A stretch of 34,444 bases of DNA, taken from NCBI GenBank assembly GCA_948470755.1, contig CAOKPU010000033.1:1-34444 (forward strand), in the 5' to 3' direction. This stretch comes from an uncultured Lachnospiraceae bacterium (GTDB taxonomy: Bacteria > Bacillota > Clostridia > Lachnospirales > Lachnospiraceae). The translations under genes were made by a program, and so were the position numbers. The notes below the pieces were generated by a model that made no database searches, was not told where the DNA came from, and was given only the letters and a program-made list of their open reading frames with translations. Below are positions 1 through 8,913 of the stretch, piece after piece. Positions within the stretch are counted from its first letter, which is position 1; every line of letters begins with the position of its first letter.

Positions 1-3
1 AGT

Positions 4-46
4 GCGGGCTTATAGCCCGCGTCCCTAGCCACCCGTTTTACGGGTG
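4..46. repeat. Two adjacent short perfect palindromes at the window edge
   Basis: GCGGGCT and AGCCCGC (4-10 and 14-20, loop TAT) are followed by CACCCG and CGGGTG (30-35 and 41-46, loop TTTTA). Paired tight hairpins of this kind resemble the subterminal hairpins of IS200/IS605-type or REP-like elements, but no transposase is visible in the window beside them, so the nature of the element is not settled. Confidence 0.5.
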
Positions 47-101
47 GGGGCGACTGCAGCTTTCTATCAAGCAAATTGACTTTGGAAACAGCCGGATAGA
101 G

Positions 102-770
102 TTGTATAGCCGCGTGATGCAGGAATGGCTGCAGGGTTCCAGTAGGCAGAATTGTACCTGTATAAAATGGGGACTGCAGCAGGAATATTTGGGTAGGGAA
201 GCGAAGGAAGAATTGTTGTCATTCTGCAAAGAGCAGTTTGAAACATGGCTGCGGCGAAAGGTAAAATGCGTCAACTGTGATGCCGGTGCATATCTGGATG
301 AAAGCGGTTTTTGCCCGAAATGCCATGTGGGAGGCAATCTGCCTTACCGCGCATTTATGGAACTGTTGATCGATAACCGGCGTCTGGATTATCAGGAATT
401 GATCCGATATGGCGGACATCCCTCATCGGATATCAGCGGAGCGGCATGGGAAGGCATTAAAAGCTTTTGGGAGGAGAATCCGCAAAGTATAGGAGAAATA
501 CTGGAACAAATAAAAGAGGATAAGTGCCCGAAGTACCTGTTTGGATGGCTGCTTACCATGCCGGAAAATGTGATTGCCGGATATCAGAAGAAGATTGTGG
601 AGATCGCGGAGAAAGAGAGTCGGGAGTTACAGCTCGTATTTTTGGAGAAAATAAATGGTTTGGAGTGGCTTCCGGTAAAGGAAAAGCGAGAATATTTAAA
701 AAAGATGATGTGTAGTGCGGATGCAGAAGTAAAAGCCAGGGCGACGAAGGTGTGGCTTGTTCTGGAATAA
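102..770 (+). CDS. Hypothetical protein with a CxxC zinc-ribbon-like motif, probably 5'-incomplete
   Basis: I do not recognise this protein. Near residues 56-75 it carries two CxxC pairs (CVNC and CPKC), which suggests a small zinc ribbon. The rest is acidic-basic helical sequence, and the C-terminal half looks repetitive (HEAT-like at best). The only initiator near the 5' end is a TTG at 102 with no convincing ribosome binding site. The frame stays open through the palindromes to the window edge, so the true start may lie outside, or an element may have inserted into the 5' part of the gene. It stops at 768-770 just before a non-coding stretch. The function is unknown and the start is uncertain. 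Confidence 0.55.
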   Translation: MYSRVMQEWLQGSSRQNCTCIKWGLQQEYLGREAKEELLSFCKEQFETWLRRKVKCVNCDAGAYLDESGFCPKCHVGGNLPYRAFMELLIDNRRLDYQELIRYGGHPSSDISGAAWEGIKSFWEENPQSIGEILEQIKEDKCPKYLFGWLLTMPENVIAGYQKKIVEIAEKESRELQLVFLEKINGLEWLPVKEKREYLKKMMCSADAEVKARATKVWLVLE

Positions 771-780
771 TAATGTGAAA

Positions 781-1122
781 CAGTATATACCATTCAAATC
801 TGCTTTATAATTGTTAAGAAAATTTAATTTATGCCATGTCTTTCCACAAACAAAAGGAAAGAACGTGATCTTATAAAACTTTCAGAGAAAGAGGAGTTTT
901 ATGCGTTAAAATTACTTGACACTAATTTACCATTAAAATTGCCTGGGCTTAGCACTAATTTACCATATGCCCTACGGTTTTATCGGGTTTTCCGGGGTTT
1001 TCGCGGGGAAAAAGTGAAAAAAGTTTGTGACAATAACTTGACATGTGCGGGGTATGGGGCGATTTGTGTCGAAAACAGTTTGCCTATGTAAAATAAAGTA
1101 GATTTTTAGGGGGATAAGTGCT
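781..1122. other. Non-coding stretch with a short direct repeat
   Basis: No convincing gene is present. The 13-base word CACTAATTTACCA occurs near 920 and again near 953. The rest lies next to the decayed IS91-type gene and is probably debris of past insertions. Confidence 0.35.
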
Positions 1123-1595
1123 TTATTTCGGCCTGATGTATTTAATGGTAACATCATGGGTGCAAAGGTTAGGCTTGGCACGGGCATAGAAGCCGTCTGT
1201 ATAATTTTTGCAGATATCGTTTTTGAGTTTGCGGAAAGAAGAACCAATGGCTGAGGCCATCTTTTCAAGAAGAACCTTACGGAAAGCATTACGCAGGAAG
1301 GCGTAATCGAAGTGGTTGAAAGGATGCCGGGGGTGATATTGCCAGCACCGCTCTCAGAAATGAGGGCATGGATGTGAGGATTCCATTTCAAACCACGACC
1401 AAAAGTATGTAGTACGCATATGAAGCCGGGAGTAAAGATTTCAGTTTTGTTAGCTTTGAAAAATATATGAAGGACAACATCCCCAACGGATGAAAGCAAA
1501 AGACTTAAAAGTTTGCGATCGCGGAGAAAATAAAGGCGGAGTTCCTCAGGGATGGCAAAAACACAATGTCTATGGACGCAGGAAACGAGTTTGCA
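1123..1595 (-). pseudogene. IS91-family transposase remnant (frameshifted)
   Basis: Read on the minus strand in three successive frames, this stretch gives parts of an IS91/ISCR-type Y2 transposase. The first part contains HCVFAIPEELRL. The second contains YFLRDRKLL, VGDVVLHIF and then FGRGLKWNPHIHALISE, whose HxH is characteristic of the HUH nuclease core. The third contains NAFRKVLLEKMA, NYTDGFYARAKPN and TIKYIRPK before a stop at 1123-1125. At least two frameshifts separate the parts. The zinc-binding N-terminus and the catalytic-tyrosine C-terminus are missing, so the gene is dead. Its position just upstream of the Wadjet operon fits acquisition of this region through mobile elements. Confidence 0.85.
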
Positions 1596-1646
1596 AGACA
1601 GGGGTCATCATTTTAAGCAAAGCTTATCTTAAGTTTTAAAATGTTC

Positions 1647-1668
1647 AATATACTGTTAAAAGTATATT
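1647..1668. promoter_or_regulatory. Inverted repeat upstream of the Wadjet operon, candidate operator
   Basis: AATATAC and GTATATT form perfect 7-bp arms around an 8-base spacer in the 135 bp before jetA. The left arm overlaps a TATACT word that could be a -10 element, although no good -35 lies 17 bp upstream. Repressor binding here is a guess. Confidence 0.3.
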
Positions 1669-1803
1669 TATTATGAAATTGGCAGATTCTTAGACGTAAA
1701 AGGGGAAATATGCTTTTATTTGGTTCTGCAAGGATAGAGAGAGTTTACATAAGGTCGGAGATGGTCAAAAAGGGAAAGCGGCTGTCAGATTTAAGGAGAG
1801 AAA

Positions 1804-3183
1804 ATGTTTAAAGTAGTACAAGATAATTTTTTTGTCCCGTTAGCTTCGCCGGGAAAACTGGTGTATTGGGAATGCATTCGAAAGTTGTTTACCATTATGG
1901 ATAATCAGCTTTCTTTTGGTATGGAAAGAGATCTCTTGATAGATGAATTACAATTTTATTTTGAACAATCCAATGCAATGGAATTTTCTGAGGAAGAATT
2001 ATTGAATACTGATAGCAGAGGGAAAGCTAATTGGATGCTTCGACGTTTGGAGTATTATGGTTGGTTGGAGATTGAGACGGATAAAAGCTATGTACAAAGA
2101 GTTAATTTTAAAGAATATGCGGTAAGGTTTATTAAAAACTTCATAGAGATTGCAGATAGAAAACAGATAGAATATCAGGGATATATTTATACAATATATA
2201 GTTTGGTTAGGAGCAATTCGGACAACCCGGGAGTAGTATTGATACAGATTGTGGAAAATACGGATTATTTGATTACAGGACTTAAAAATCTGAATTCCAG
2301 TATAAAACATTATATTGATGAATTGACAAAACACAAAACCGTAGCGGAAATTATGGATGTTTTGTTTAACGATTATATTACTAATATTGTGGATAAGGCA
2401 TATCATCGATTGTTGACATCAGACAATGTATCAAAATTTCGACCGGAAATCATAGAGCGTCTGGAGGATAAAAGCAGGAATTGCATATATGTTGAGAAAG
2501 CATCCGGAGAGATTGCCGGTATCAGGGAGATAACAGAGGAAGAGGGGAAAGAACAAGTATACAAATATCTCCACGATGTGATAGATGCTTTTCGGAATAT
2601 GGATGATATTTTGGTAGAGATTAACCAGAAGAACACACAATATCAGAGGGCAGCGATTAATCGGGCCAAATTTTTGCTGACGGGGAGTGAAGATATCCGT
2701 GGACAGTTGAAAGAAATATTAATGGAAATTGGAGAGCGGATAAACGACGCACAGATGGATTTGGGAGGAATTTATAGAATTGATTTTTTGGAAGGAATGC
2801 TTCGTATTTACAGTGCGTCGTTTTTAGATGAAAAGTCTTTCTATTCCCCGATTGAAGGCCGAAAAGATTTTCATCCTTCCGCAATAGGACAGGAGGGGCC
2901 GGATGAAGAAAAACGTCAGGAGAAGCTTGGGCGAATGATGGAGAAAATGCAAAAAGTCCTAAGCCCTGAGAAAATAAACAGATATGTCAGAGAACAGATG
3001 GGAGAAAGAAAAGAGATTTTGGCAACACAACTTCCGGTGTCAACGGTAGAGGATTTTGTGAAAATTATTTATATCAGGCTGTATGGACAGCGAAAAAACA
3101 TGGAATATAGTGTAGATGTGCTTTCAGAAAAAGAAATAGAAAAATATATATTCAAAGATTTTTGGATTAGAAGGAAGGGATAG
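1804..3183 (+). CDS. jetA: Wadjet defence protein JetA (kleisin-like, DUF5716 type)
   Basis: This is the first gene of a four-gene Wadjet operon. In this family JetA is the kleisin (MukF-like) subunit that bridges the SMC ATPase JetC. Wadjet complexes extrude loops on small circular DNA and the JetD nuclease then cleaves it, which limits plasmids. The protein has 459 residues. It begins with a winged-helix-like block in which the conserved-looking segment NWMLRRLEYYGWLEIETD sits near residue 80, followed by long helical stretches. The ribosome binding site GGAG lies 6 bases before the ATG. jetB follows after 4 bases. The identification rests on gene order, lengths and the strong JetC and JetD signatures downstream as well as on general resemblance. 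The Wadjet subtype is not assigned. Confidence 0.85.
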   Translation: MFKVVQDNFFVPLASPGKLVYWECIRKLFTIMDNQLSFGMERDLLIDELQFYFEQSNAMEFSEEELLNTDSRGKANWMLRRLEYYGWLEIETDKSYVQRVNFKEYAVRFIKNFIEIADRKQIEYQGYIYTIYSLVRSNSDNPGVVLIQIVENTDYLITGLKNLNSSIKHYIDELTKHKTVAEIMDVLFNDYITNIVDKAYHRLLTSDNVSKFRPEIIERLEDKSRNCIYVEKASGEIAGIREITEEEGKEQVYKYLHDVIDAFRNMDDILVEINQKNTQYQRAAINRAKFLLTGSEDIRGQLKEILMEIGERINDAQMDLGGIYRIDFLEGMLRIYSASFLDEKSFYSPIEGRKDFHPSAIGQEGPDEEKRQEKLGRMMEKMQKVLSPEKINRYVREQMGERKEILATQLPVSTVEDFVKIIYIRLYGQRKNMEYSVDVLSEKEIEKYIFKDFWIRRKG

Positions 3184-3187
3184 GCAG

Positions 3188-3802
3188 ATGGAATTACTGG
3201 AGGGTTTGATTCAAAGGGATCGGGATGAGTTTAAAAGAATATGCAATCGTCTGCTTAGCGTATGTTTCTTGTGCAGGAGCAATACGGTAACCAAGTCGGA
3301 TTACTATTTTGTAATAAAGTATAAAGAAAAGTTCGCAGAGTATTTGAATGTATTGGGATATCGATTGGAAATCAATGAAGAGTATGGTGTGATTCAACTG
3401 ACAAACCCTTTAAACTATAATCGGTTAAAGCTTAAATTGTATGAATCCATTTTACTATTGATTTTAAGAATATTATTTGATGAAAAGAAAAGGGAATTGT
3501 CAGCCAGTGATGAGGTAATTGTCAATTTGGGCGATGTACATGATAAATTTTTGAGTTTGAAAATCAGAGATAAAATGATTGATAAGACGACTTTGAGAAA
3601 TGTCCTGAGTCTGTTTAGACGGTTTCAACTGATTGAAACAATAGACAAGGATTTGGCGAATGAAGAATCCAGAATTATTATTTTTAATTCCATTTTAATG
3701 GCTGTAAGGATTGAAGATATTAAGCAGGCTTATGATAAATTAGACATATATCGGAAAGGGGATAAGGGTGATGAAGAAATTAATTCGGATGAAACTGATT
3801 AA
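3188..3802 (+). CDS. jetB: Wadjet defence protein JetB (MukE/KITE-like, DUF4194 type)
   Basis: This 204-residue protein is the small second subunit of the Wadjet SMC complex. In the family it is a KITE/MukE-like protein that binds the JetA kleisin. Visible features are an N-terminal helical segment with a cysteine pair (SVCFLCRS), a region resembling a winged helix around residues 40-110, and a second helical region containing LRNVLSLFRRFQLIET. The start is 4 bases after jetA. The last 32 bases overlap the start of jetC, which implies translational coupling and fixed stoichiometry. The call depends mainly on its place between jetA and jetC and on its size. Confidence 0.82.
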   Translation: MELLEGLIQRDRDEFKRICNRLLSVCFLCRSNTVTKSDYYFVIKYKEKFAEYLNVLGYRLEINEEYGVIQLTNPLNYNRLKLKLYESILLLILRILFDEKKRELSASDEVIVNLGDVHDKFLSLKIRDKMIDKTTLRNVLSLFRRFQLIETIDKDLANEESRIIIFNSILMAVRIEDIKQAYDKLDIYRKGDKGDEEINSDETD

Positions 3803-6800
3803 TTGGCATCGCTTTACCAATAATACCATAGCGTTTGGGGATTCTACGCTTTTATCAGGCGAAAATGGCGCAGGAAAATCAACCTTATTGGATGCAATTC
3901 AGTTTGTCATTACGTGTTCCGCTAATTCATTTAACAAGGCGGCGCATGAGAACGGGAAAAGAAAACTAACAGGTTATATACGCTGCAAGACAGGAAAAGA
4001 AAACAAACCGTATGAGAGGATGGGAGCAATCAGTGCGCATATTGCCTTGGAATTTTATGAGGAAAGCAGAAAGCAGTATTTTATAGTGGGAGCGGCAATT
4101 GATTCGGCATCAGAAGGACAAGAGACTACTGCCCGCTATTTAATGGACAATATCAGATTGACCGATGATATGTTTTTTCAAGGGAATACCCCAAGATCCA
4201 TTACACAGTTTAGAACCGCAAATAAAAATATAAAGCAGTGGTGTAAGACACAGGCGGAAGCCAAAAGAGTTATGAAGTCGCGTTTTGGAAGGATTGAGGA
4301 CAAGTTTTTTGCATTGATTCCTAAAGCAATGGCGTTTAAACCTATTGATGATATCAAGGATTTTGTATACTCTTATGTATTGGATGAAAAAGAAGTCAAT
4401 ATTGATGTTTTGCGTGAAAATGTAAGGACTTATCAGGAATTGGAAAAAACGCTGGAAAGCGTGAAAAAGAGAATTCAAAAATTGGAAGATATAGAAAAGT
4501 TTCATGGAGAAGTCATAGAAGGACAACGCAGGGACAAGATGTATGAGTTCTATTTAGAACGTGCGGAACTGGATATTGCGCTGGATAAAATAAAAAAAAT
4601 GAAAGACGCTATTGAGGCGGATACTGATAGAAAACATCTCCGACAAAAGGATTTGGAACGTGTGGCTACAGGACGTGACGAGAAGCAGGAGATTGCGACA
4701 TCGTTGCGTGTAGAGTTAAAGCAGGACAAAGGCTATCTTGCGTTGGAAGAACAGAAAAAAGAGTTGGCAAGTCTGGAGAAAAGTAAAGAGAATAAAGAAC
4801 TTGGAAAACAAGAACTATTGTTGAGTGTAAATAAAGCTTTGGAACAGACGAAGAAGTTATTGGAAGTAAGAGATGTAGACTCTTGCATTTCAGAGTATAG
4901 GAAGGCTCTTCAAGATGTAGACAAAGTGGAGGATGTTGCCTATCTGAAGCAGTTAACCAAGCAAGTGATAAGTTACAAAAATTCAATGTGTGAAAAAGCG
5001 CAGCGTAAGCAAGTCGAAATAAAGATTGCTATGGAACAGTTGCAAAAGGAAGCAGATGAGCTGGAAAGAAAAATACAACGTTTAAAGCAGAAGAAATTCT
5101 TATATCCTATTGAAGTGGACAGAGTACTGAATGGGATTAAGGAAGAATTTGCCCGGATAGGAAGAGAGCCGGAACCCAAAATCCTCTGCGAATTATTGGA
5201 GATAACGGATGAGCGGTGGCGCAACGCGGTGGAAGGCTATCTGAATACACAACGTTTTTATATTTTGGTGGAACCGGAAAATTTTGATATTGCATTGGGA
5301 ACCTATAATCGTTTACGTAAGGAGCGAAAAGCATATGGAGTGGGGCTGATTAACGCGCAAAAATTGGATGCATACGATGAGGCTTTGGAAGGGACTCTTG
5401 CAACGGTAGTTACATCTAAGGATAAATATGCAAAAAGATTTTCTAATATGATATTGGGCAAGGTTCATATGTGTGAGAGATATGACCAATTAAAACAGTA
5501 TCCAATATCTATTACCCGGGAATGTATGAAGTATCAAAACCATGTGGCAAATGCTATCAAACCGGAAGTTTTTGAGACGCCTTATGTTGGTTTGAACGCA
5601 ATAAAAATGCAGTTAGAACAGAAAAAACAGGAGAAGGTAGAACTGGATAAGAAGATTGCGGGATATAAGGAAAGAATGACCAATCTTGAATATGTATTAC
5701 CTGCTCTTAAGACGGAAGCGGATACGGATATTCTTTACAGGGTTGATGCGCTCTTAGACCTGCGCAATTTGCAGTACAGAATAGTAAAGACGAAAAGTAA
5801 TATTGCTGCTTTAGAGAAGAATTCTAATATGATCCAGAAACAGATACAATTATCTGAGTTAGAAGAACTGATAAGGGAGGCTAATGGAAGCATCGCTCAG
5901 CTCAATCAGGAAATTGGCAGACTGGAAGAAAGAATCACAGCGCAAGAGGCAGAGAAGGGGCACCAACAGGTATTACAGATTGAACGGCAGGAAAAGGTGG
6001 CTGGATTAGGCAATATGGCAGGGGATTCTTTGATTTTGTGGAATTGTGATTATGAAAAGCAGACGGCCAATAAGAGCTATGAGCAATTTAGGGATAATTA
6101 TGTGAGACGCAGAAAAGCAAATGAAACAACAACGAAAAATGCGGAGCGATCAATGGTTGATGCTATGTGTCAGTATAAGGCAGAACATGATTTTGGCGCG
6201 GCGCCCAGTATGGAGGGATATTCTGATTTTGCGGCGGTATATGAGCGGTTAAGAACCTCAGAATTGCTTGCTTATGAAGAAAAAGTACAGTCTGCAAGAA
6301 AATCAGCAGAAGATGAATTCAGAGAGCAATTTCTCGCAAAACTGCAGGAAAATATGAAACAGGCGCAAAATGAATTTAAGGAATTGAATAAAGCATTAAA
6401 AGATATTGTATTCAGTAATGAGAGATATGAATTTCTGTATCTGCCCAGTAAGAGATATCGTCAATATTATGAAATGATTATGGACGATTTTAACGCTTTG
6501 CAGGGAGAATCTATTTTTAGCGGAATCTTTCACCAGAATCATAAAGAGGTAATTGATGAGCTGTTTGAACGTCTGGCATTGGATAATGAAAATAATGCCA
6601 AAGCATTAGATGAATTTACTGATTACAGAACGTATATGGATTACGATATCCGCATCGTGCATAGTGATGACAGTTATTCTTTTTATTCTAAGGTATGCGA
6701 AGAAAAAAGTGGAGGAGAGACGCAAACTCCTTTTTATGTTACCGTTGCAGCCTCTTTTGTCCAATTATATGGAAATAATATAGGAGGCGAATCCATTGGA

Positions 6801-7010
6801 CTCGTAATGTTTGACGAAGCATTTAACAATATGGATGACGAGCGGATTGGCGGCGTATTGGAGTTCCTGCGAAGACTGCCGCTTCAAATCGTTATTGCTG
6901 CCCCGCCGGATAAGATTCAATACATTAGTCCGGTAATGGAAGAGACTCTTTTAGTGATGACGGATGAGAAGGTCAGTTATGTAGAGAGGTACCATAATGG
7001 TGTACTATGA
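3771..7010 (+). CDS. jetC: Wadjet defence protein JetC (SMC/MukB-like ATPase)
   Basis: This is the SMC-type motor of the Wadjet complex, about 1,079 residues. The Walker A motif GENGAGKST lies near residues 30-38. Two long coiled-coil stretches, rich in Lys, Glu and Leu, run through roughly residues 220-460 and 620-760 on either side of a hinge-like globular region. Near the C-terminus come the signature motif SGGE (about 980) and the Walker B segment LVMFDEAFNNMDDE (about 1012-1025). These are all the parts of an ABC-type SMC ATPase. A GTG one codon upstream (3768) is an alternative start. I prefer the ATG because the GGAAAGGGG ribosome binding site is better spaced from it. The 3' end overlaps jetD by 14 bases. 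Confidence 0.95.
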   Translation: MKKLIRMKLINWHRFTNNTIAFGDSTLLSGENGAGKSTLLDAIQFVITCSANSFNKAAHENGKRKLTGYIRCKTGKENKPYERMGAISAHIALEFYEESRKQYFIVGAAIDSASEGQETTARYLMDNIRLTDDMFFQGNTPRSITQFRTANKNIKQWCKTQAEAKRVMKSRFGRIEDKFFALIPKAMAFKPIDDIKDFVYSYVLDEKEVNIDVLRENVRTYQELEKTLESVKKRIQKLEDIEKFHGEVIEGQRRDKMYEFYLERAELDIALDKIKKMKDAIEADTDRKHLRQKDLERVATGRDEKQEIATSLRVELKQDKGYLALEEQKKELASLEKSKENKELGKQELLLSVNKALEQTKKLLEVRDVDSCISEYRKALQDVDKVEDVAYLKQLTKQVISYKNSMCEKAQRKQVEIKIAMEQLQKEADELERKIQRLKQKKFLYPIEVDRVLNGIKEEFARIGREPEPKILCELLEITDERWRNAVEGYLNTQRFYILVEPENFDIALGTYNRLRKERKAYGVGLINAQKLDAYDEALEGTLATVVTSKDKYAKRFSNMILGKVHMCERYDQLKQYPISITRECMKYQNHVANAIKPEVFETPYVGLNAIKMQLEQKKQEKVELDKKIAGYKERMTNLEYVLPALKTEADTDILYRVDALLDLRNLQYRIVKTKSNIAALEKNSNMIQKQIQLSELEELIREANGSIAQLNQEIGRLEERITAQEAEKGHQQVLQIERQEKVAGLGNMAGDSLILWNCDYEKQTANKSYEQFRDNYVRRRKANETTTKNAERSMVDAMCQYKAEHDFGAAPSMEGYSDFAAVYERLRTSELLAYEEKVQSARKSAEDEFREQFLAKLQENMKQAQNEFKELNKALKDIVFSNERYEFLYLPSKRYRQYYEMIMDDFNALQGESIFSGIFHQNHKEVIDELFERLALDNENNAKALDEFTDYRTYMDYDIRIVHSDDSYSFYSKVCEEKSGGETQTPFYVTVAASFVQLYGNNIGGESIGLVMFDEAFNNMDDERIGGVLEFLRRLPLQIVIAAPPDKIQYISPVMEETLLVMTDEKVSYVERYHNGVL

Positions 7011-8238
7011 CAAAAGTATTATAGATGCACTTCTGGATTCTTATGAAAGGAGCGTGCTATTTACAGGAGAAAATAAAAATGCTGTTAGGATTTCATTTTC
7101 TTTTGACAAGAAGAGTATCCCGGTCTATTTTGATGAAAGCTCTTTGGCATATGAGGAGATCCATAGCTATATGAAGAACCTGGAATATGAGGGATTGATC
7201 GAAATTCAATGGAAAAAGGGAAAGGAAAATCATATCATTTCAAAAGTGATTTTATGTCTTGATAAGCTGGAGGACGCTTATGCCTATGTGAATAGGCAGC
7301 CAAAGTCGTATATGCTGCGGGAAAACTTGCTTTTTTTACGCAAAAAATCAAGTGAAATAGAGGAGATAAAAGCACCTGTTTGTAAAGCATTTCTAATATA
7401 CTTAACAAACAGATTGGAACAGGGGAAGACGGTAAAAGAATACATAACATTGGATGATATTAATAGGACCGAAAAAATTATTGAATGTTTGAAAGCAATT
7501 GAACAAAATAGCAATGTTTGTTATATCAGAGAGTTTTCTATCCGGCTCTTTCATGATTCTAAAGAATTTGAAAGTCTAAGTGGAATCATTACAAAGATTT
7601 TTCATGAGTTCAAAAATGATTGCAAAAGTAAAAACATAGTTGATATTTTGGCGGAATATGGAATCTATCACATGCCAAACTATGTATATTTTAAAGGGAA
7701 AATCACTTTAGAAATTGGCGGGGAGAAAATCGCAGTAGGTCCGTTAGAACAAGGAATTGGCATATCAGGTGAGGATATTGACAAACTATGTTTTGGTGAT
7801 GTCAGCACAATCAAGAAAGTGATTACCATAGAAAATCTTACAACTTTTTTTCGATGGCAGGAAGAAGATTGCCTGATTCTGTATCTGGGAGGATATCATA
7901 ATTTTGTTAGAAGAAAGTTATTAAAAAAATTATATCATGAAATACCAAATGTACCCTATCTGCATTTTGGAGATATTGATGCCGGAGGGTTTGGAATATA
8001 TGAAGATTTGTGCAGAAAAACACAAATACCGTTTCAAACGTATCATATGGATATTGCCACTCTGAAACAGTATGAAAGTATGGGGAAGCACCTTACTGAA
8101 AATGATAAAAAGCGTATCAAAAGAATGATTGAAGATAGGCCAGGCGTATCGTATATGGAAGTCCTTTGGTATATGTTGGAAAAGAATATAAAAGTAGAAC
8201 AGGAATGTATATTGTTTGACGCTAAATTTTTGGAATAG
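6997..8238 (+). CDS. jetD: Wadjet defence protein JetD (TOPRIM nuclease, DUF3322/DUF2220 type)
   Basis: This is the DNA-cleaving subunit of Wadjet, related to topoisomerase VI A/Spo11-type TOPRIM proteins. It has 413 residues. The TOPRIM metal site is visible: a glutamate in VITIENLTTF (about 279), then the DxD pair in HFGDIDAGGFGIYEDL (D326 and D328). The N-terminal half is a helical, winged-helix-like arm. The ATG follows a GAGAGG ribosome binding site inside the 3' end of jetC, so translation is coupled. The catalytic residues are intact and all four subunits are full length, so the system is probably functional. The operon ends here. The next 150 bases contain an imperfect hairpin. Confidence 0.93.
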   Translation: MVYYDKSIIDALLDSYERSVLFTGENKNAVRISFSFDKKSIPVYFDESSLAYEEIHSYMKNLEYEGLIEIQWKKGKENHIISKVILCLDKLEDAYAYVNRQPKSYMLRENLLFLRKKSSEIEEIKAPVCKAFLIYLTNRLEQGKTVKEYITLDDINRTEKIIECLKAIEQNSNVCYIREFSIRLFHDSKEFESLSGIITKIFHEFKNDCKSKNIVDILAEYGIYHMPNYVYFKGKITLEIGGEKIAVGPLEQGIGISGEDIDKLCFGDVSTIKKVITIENLTTFFRWQEEDCLILYLGGYHNFVRRKLLKKLYHEIPNVPYLHFGDIDAGGFGIYEDLCRKTQIPFQTYHMDIATLKQYESMGKHLTENDKKRIKRMIEDRPGVSYMEVLWYMLEKNIKVEQECILFDAKFLE

Positions 8239-8282
8239 TAAGCGCTCCGCTTTAACTTATATAGCGTCTAACAAAGCGCTTA
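8239..8282. repeat. Inverted repeat after jetD
   Basis: TAAGCGC and GCGCTTA (8239-8245 and 8276-8282) form 7-bp arms around a 30-base spacer immediately downstream of the jetD stop. It could mark the 3' end of the Wadjet transcript, but there is no run of T after it. Confidence 0.3.
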
Positions 8283-8387
8283 TTATCAGGAGCCGCCAGA
8301 GGGAAAGAAACAGGACTATGCCAATAAAATGTAGTGATAGATGGCTGGAACCGCCCTTTGATTGTTGTTTCCAATTTTTATAACATC

Positions 8388-8396
8388 TGTTATACT
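8388..8396 (+). promoter_or_regulatory. Extended -10 promoter candidate
   Basis: TGTTATACT matches the extended -10 form TGn-TATAAT. The best -35 at 17-bp spacing is only TTTCCA. It lies 54 bases before the start of the 65-aa gene. Confidence 0.5.
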
Positions 8397-8449
8397 TAAG
8401 CGGTAATAGAATCCATGGTTGTAGACAATATGAGAAATGCGGAGGCTGT

Positions 8450-8647
8450 ATGGATAGCGAAATGAGGTTGGAAGCATTTGAAAAAATGCTGCAAAATGTA
8501 AATGACAGGTATATAGATACGGTTGGTAAAATGGAAAAGCTCAAAGCTGAAGGGAAAATAAAAAGCGTCACATATAATCAACTGATGGCAGACAAGCTTT
8601 CATTGCAGAAAATGCTGTCTATGTATGAGATATACGGACTTTTGTAG
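8450..8647 (+). CDS. Small hypothetical protein, 65 aa, helical
   Basis: I do not recognise the family. The sequence reads as two amphipathic helices (EMRLEAFEKMLQNVNDRY, then KMEKLKAEGKIKSVTYNQLM) joined by a short turn. It has no cysteines, signal peptide or membrane segment, and the layout suggests a small helical-hairpin adaptor or regulatory protein. A GGAGG ribosome binding site sits 6 bases before the ATG and an extended -10 promoter lies upstream, which supports a real gene despite its length. It stands alone between the Wadjet operon and a DUF5655 remnant. Confidence 0.6.
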   Translation: MDSEMRLEAFEKMLQNVNDRYIDTVGKMEKLKAEGKIKSVTYNQLMADKLSLQKMLSMYEIYGLL

Positions 8648-8677
8648 AAGTGGCTTTATATTTTGGAGATATATGCT

Positions 8678-8900
8678 ATGACAGAAAATGAATGGATGTT
8701 TTTTGATAAGATGCCAGAAAGAGTATCTTCTGGTTTCCTTTGGATTGCTATACCAGAAAAAGTCACAGCGCATTGTACAGGCAGTGGAGGCATGCCCGAA
8801 CCGTTGGACGCACCATGTGGCTGTGCAGGGGATGCAGGAAGTAGATGGCGAGCTGCTGGGATGGATTGATGAAGCGTACCGTTTTTCGGCGGTAAAATAA
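8678..8900 (+). pseudogene. DUF5655-type protein remnant with internal deletion and frameshift
   Basis: An ATG-led N-terminus (MTENEWMFFDKMPE) breaks off after about 14 residues. In another frame the C-terminal part of a DUF5655 protein follows: YLLVSFGLLYQKKSQRI, ACPNRWTHHVAVQ and EVDGELLGWIDEAYRF. In intact relatives roughly 60 residues lie between these parts, so an out-of-frame deletion has removed the middle. The remnant ends 13 bases before the next gene. DUF5655 and DUF1801 proteins are often neighbours, so the two were probably once one operon. The function of DUF5655 is unknown. Confidence 0.7.
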
Positions 8901-8913
8901 AGGAGGAGGAAGT

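Noticed and set aside
831-1091. 86-aa open frame on the plus strand
   Set aside because: No ribosome binding site, an unnatural composition and repeated words; it lies in insertion debris.
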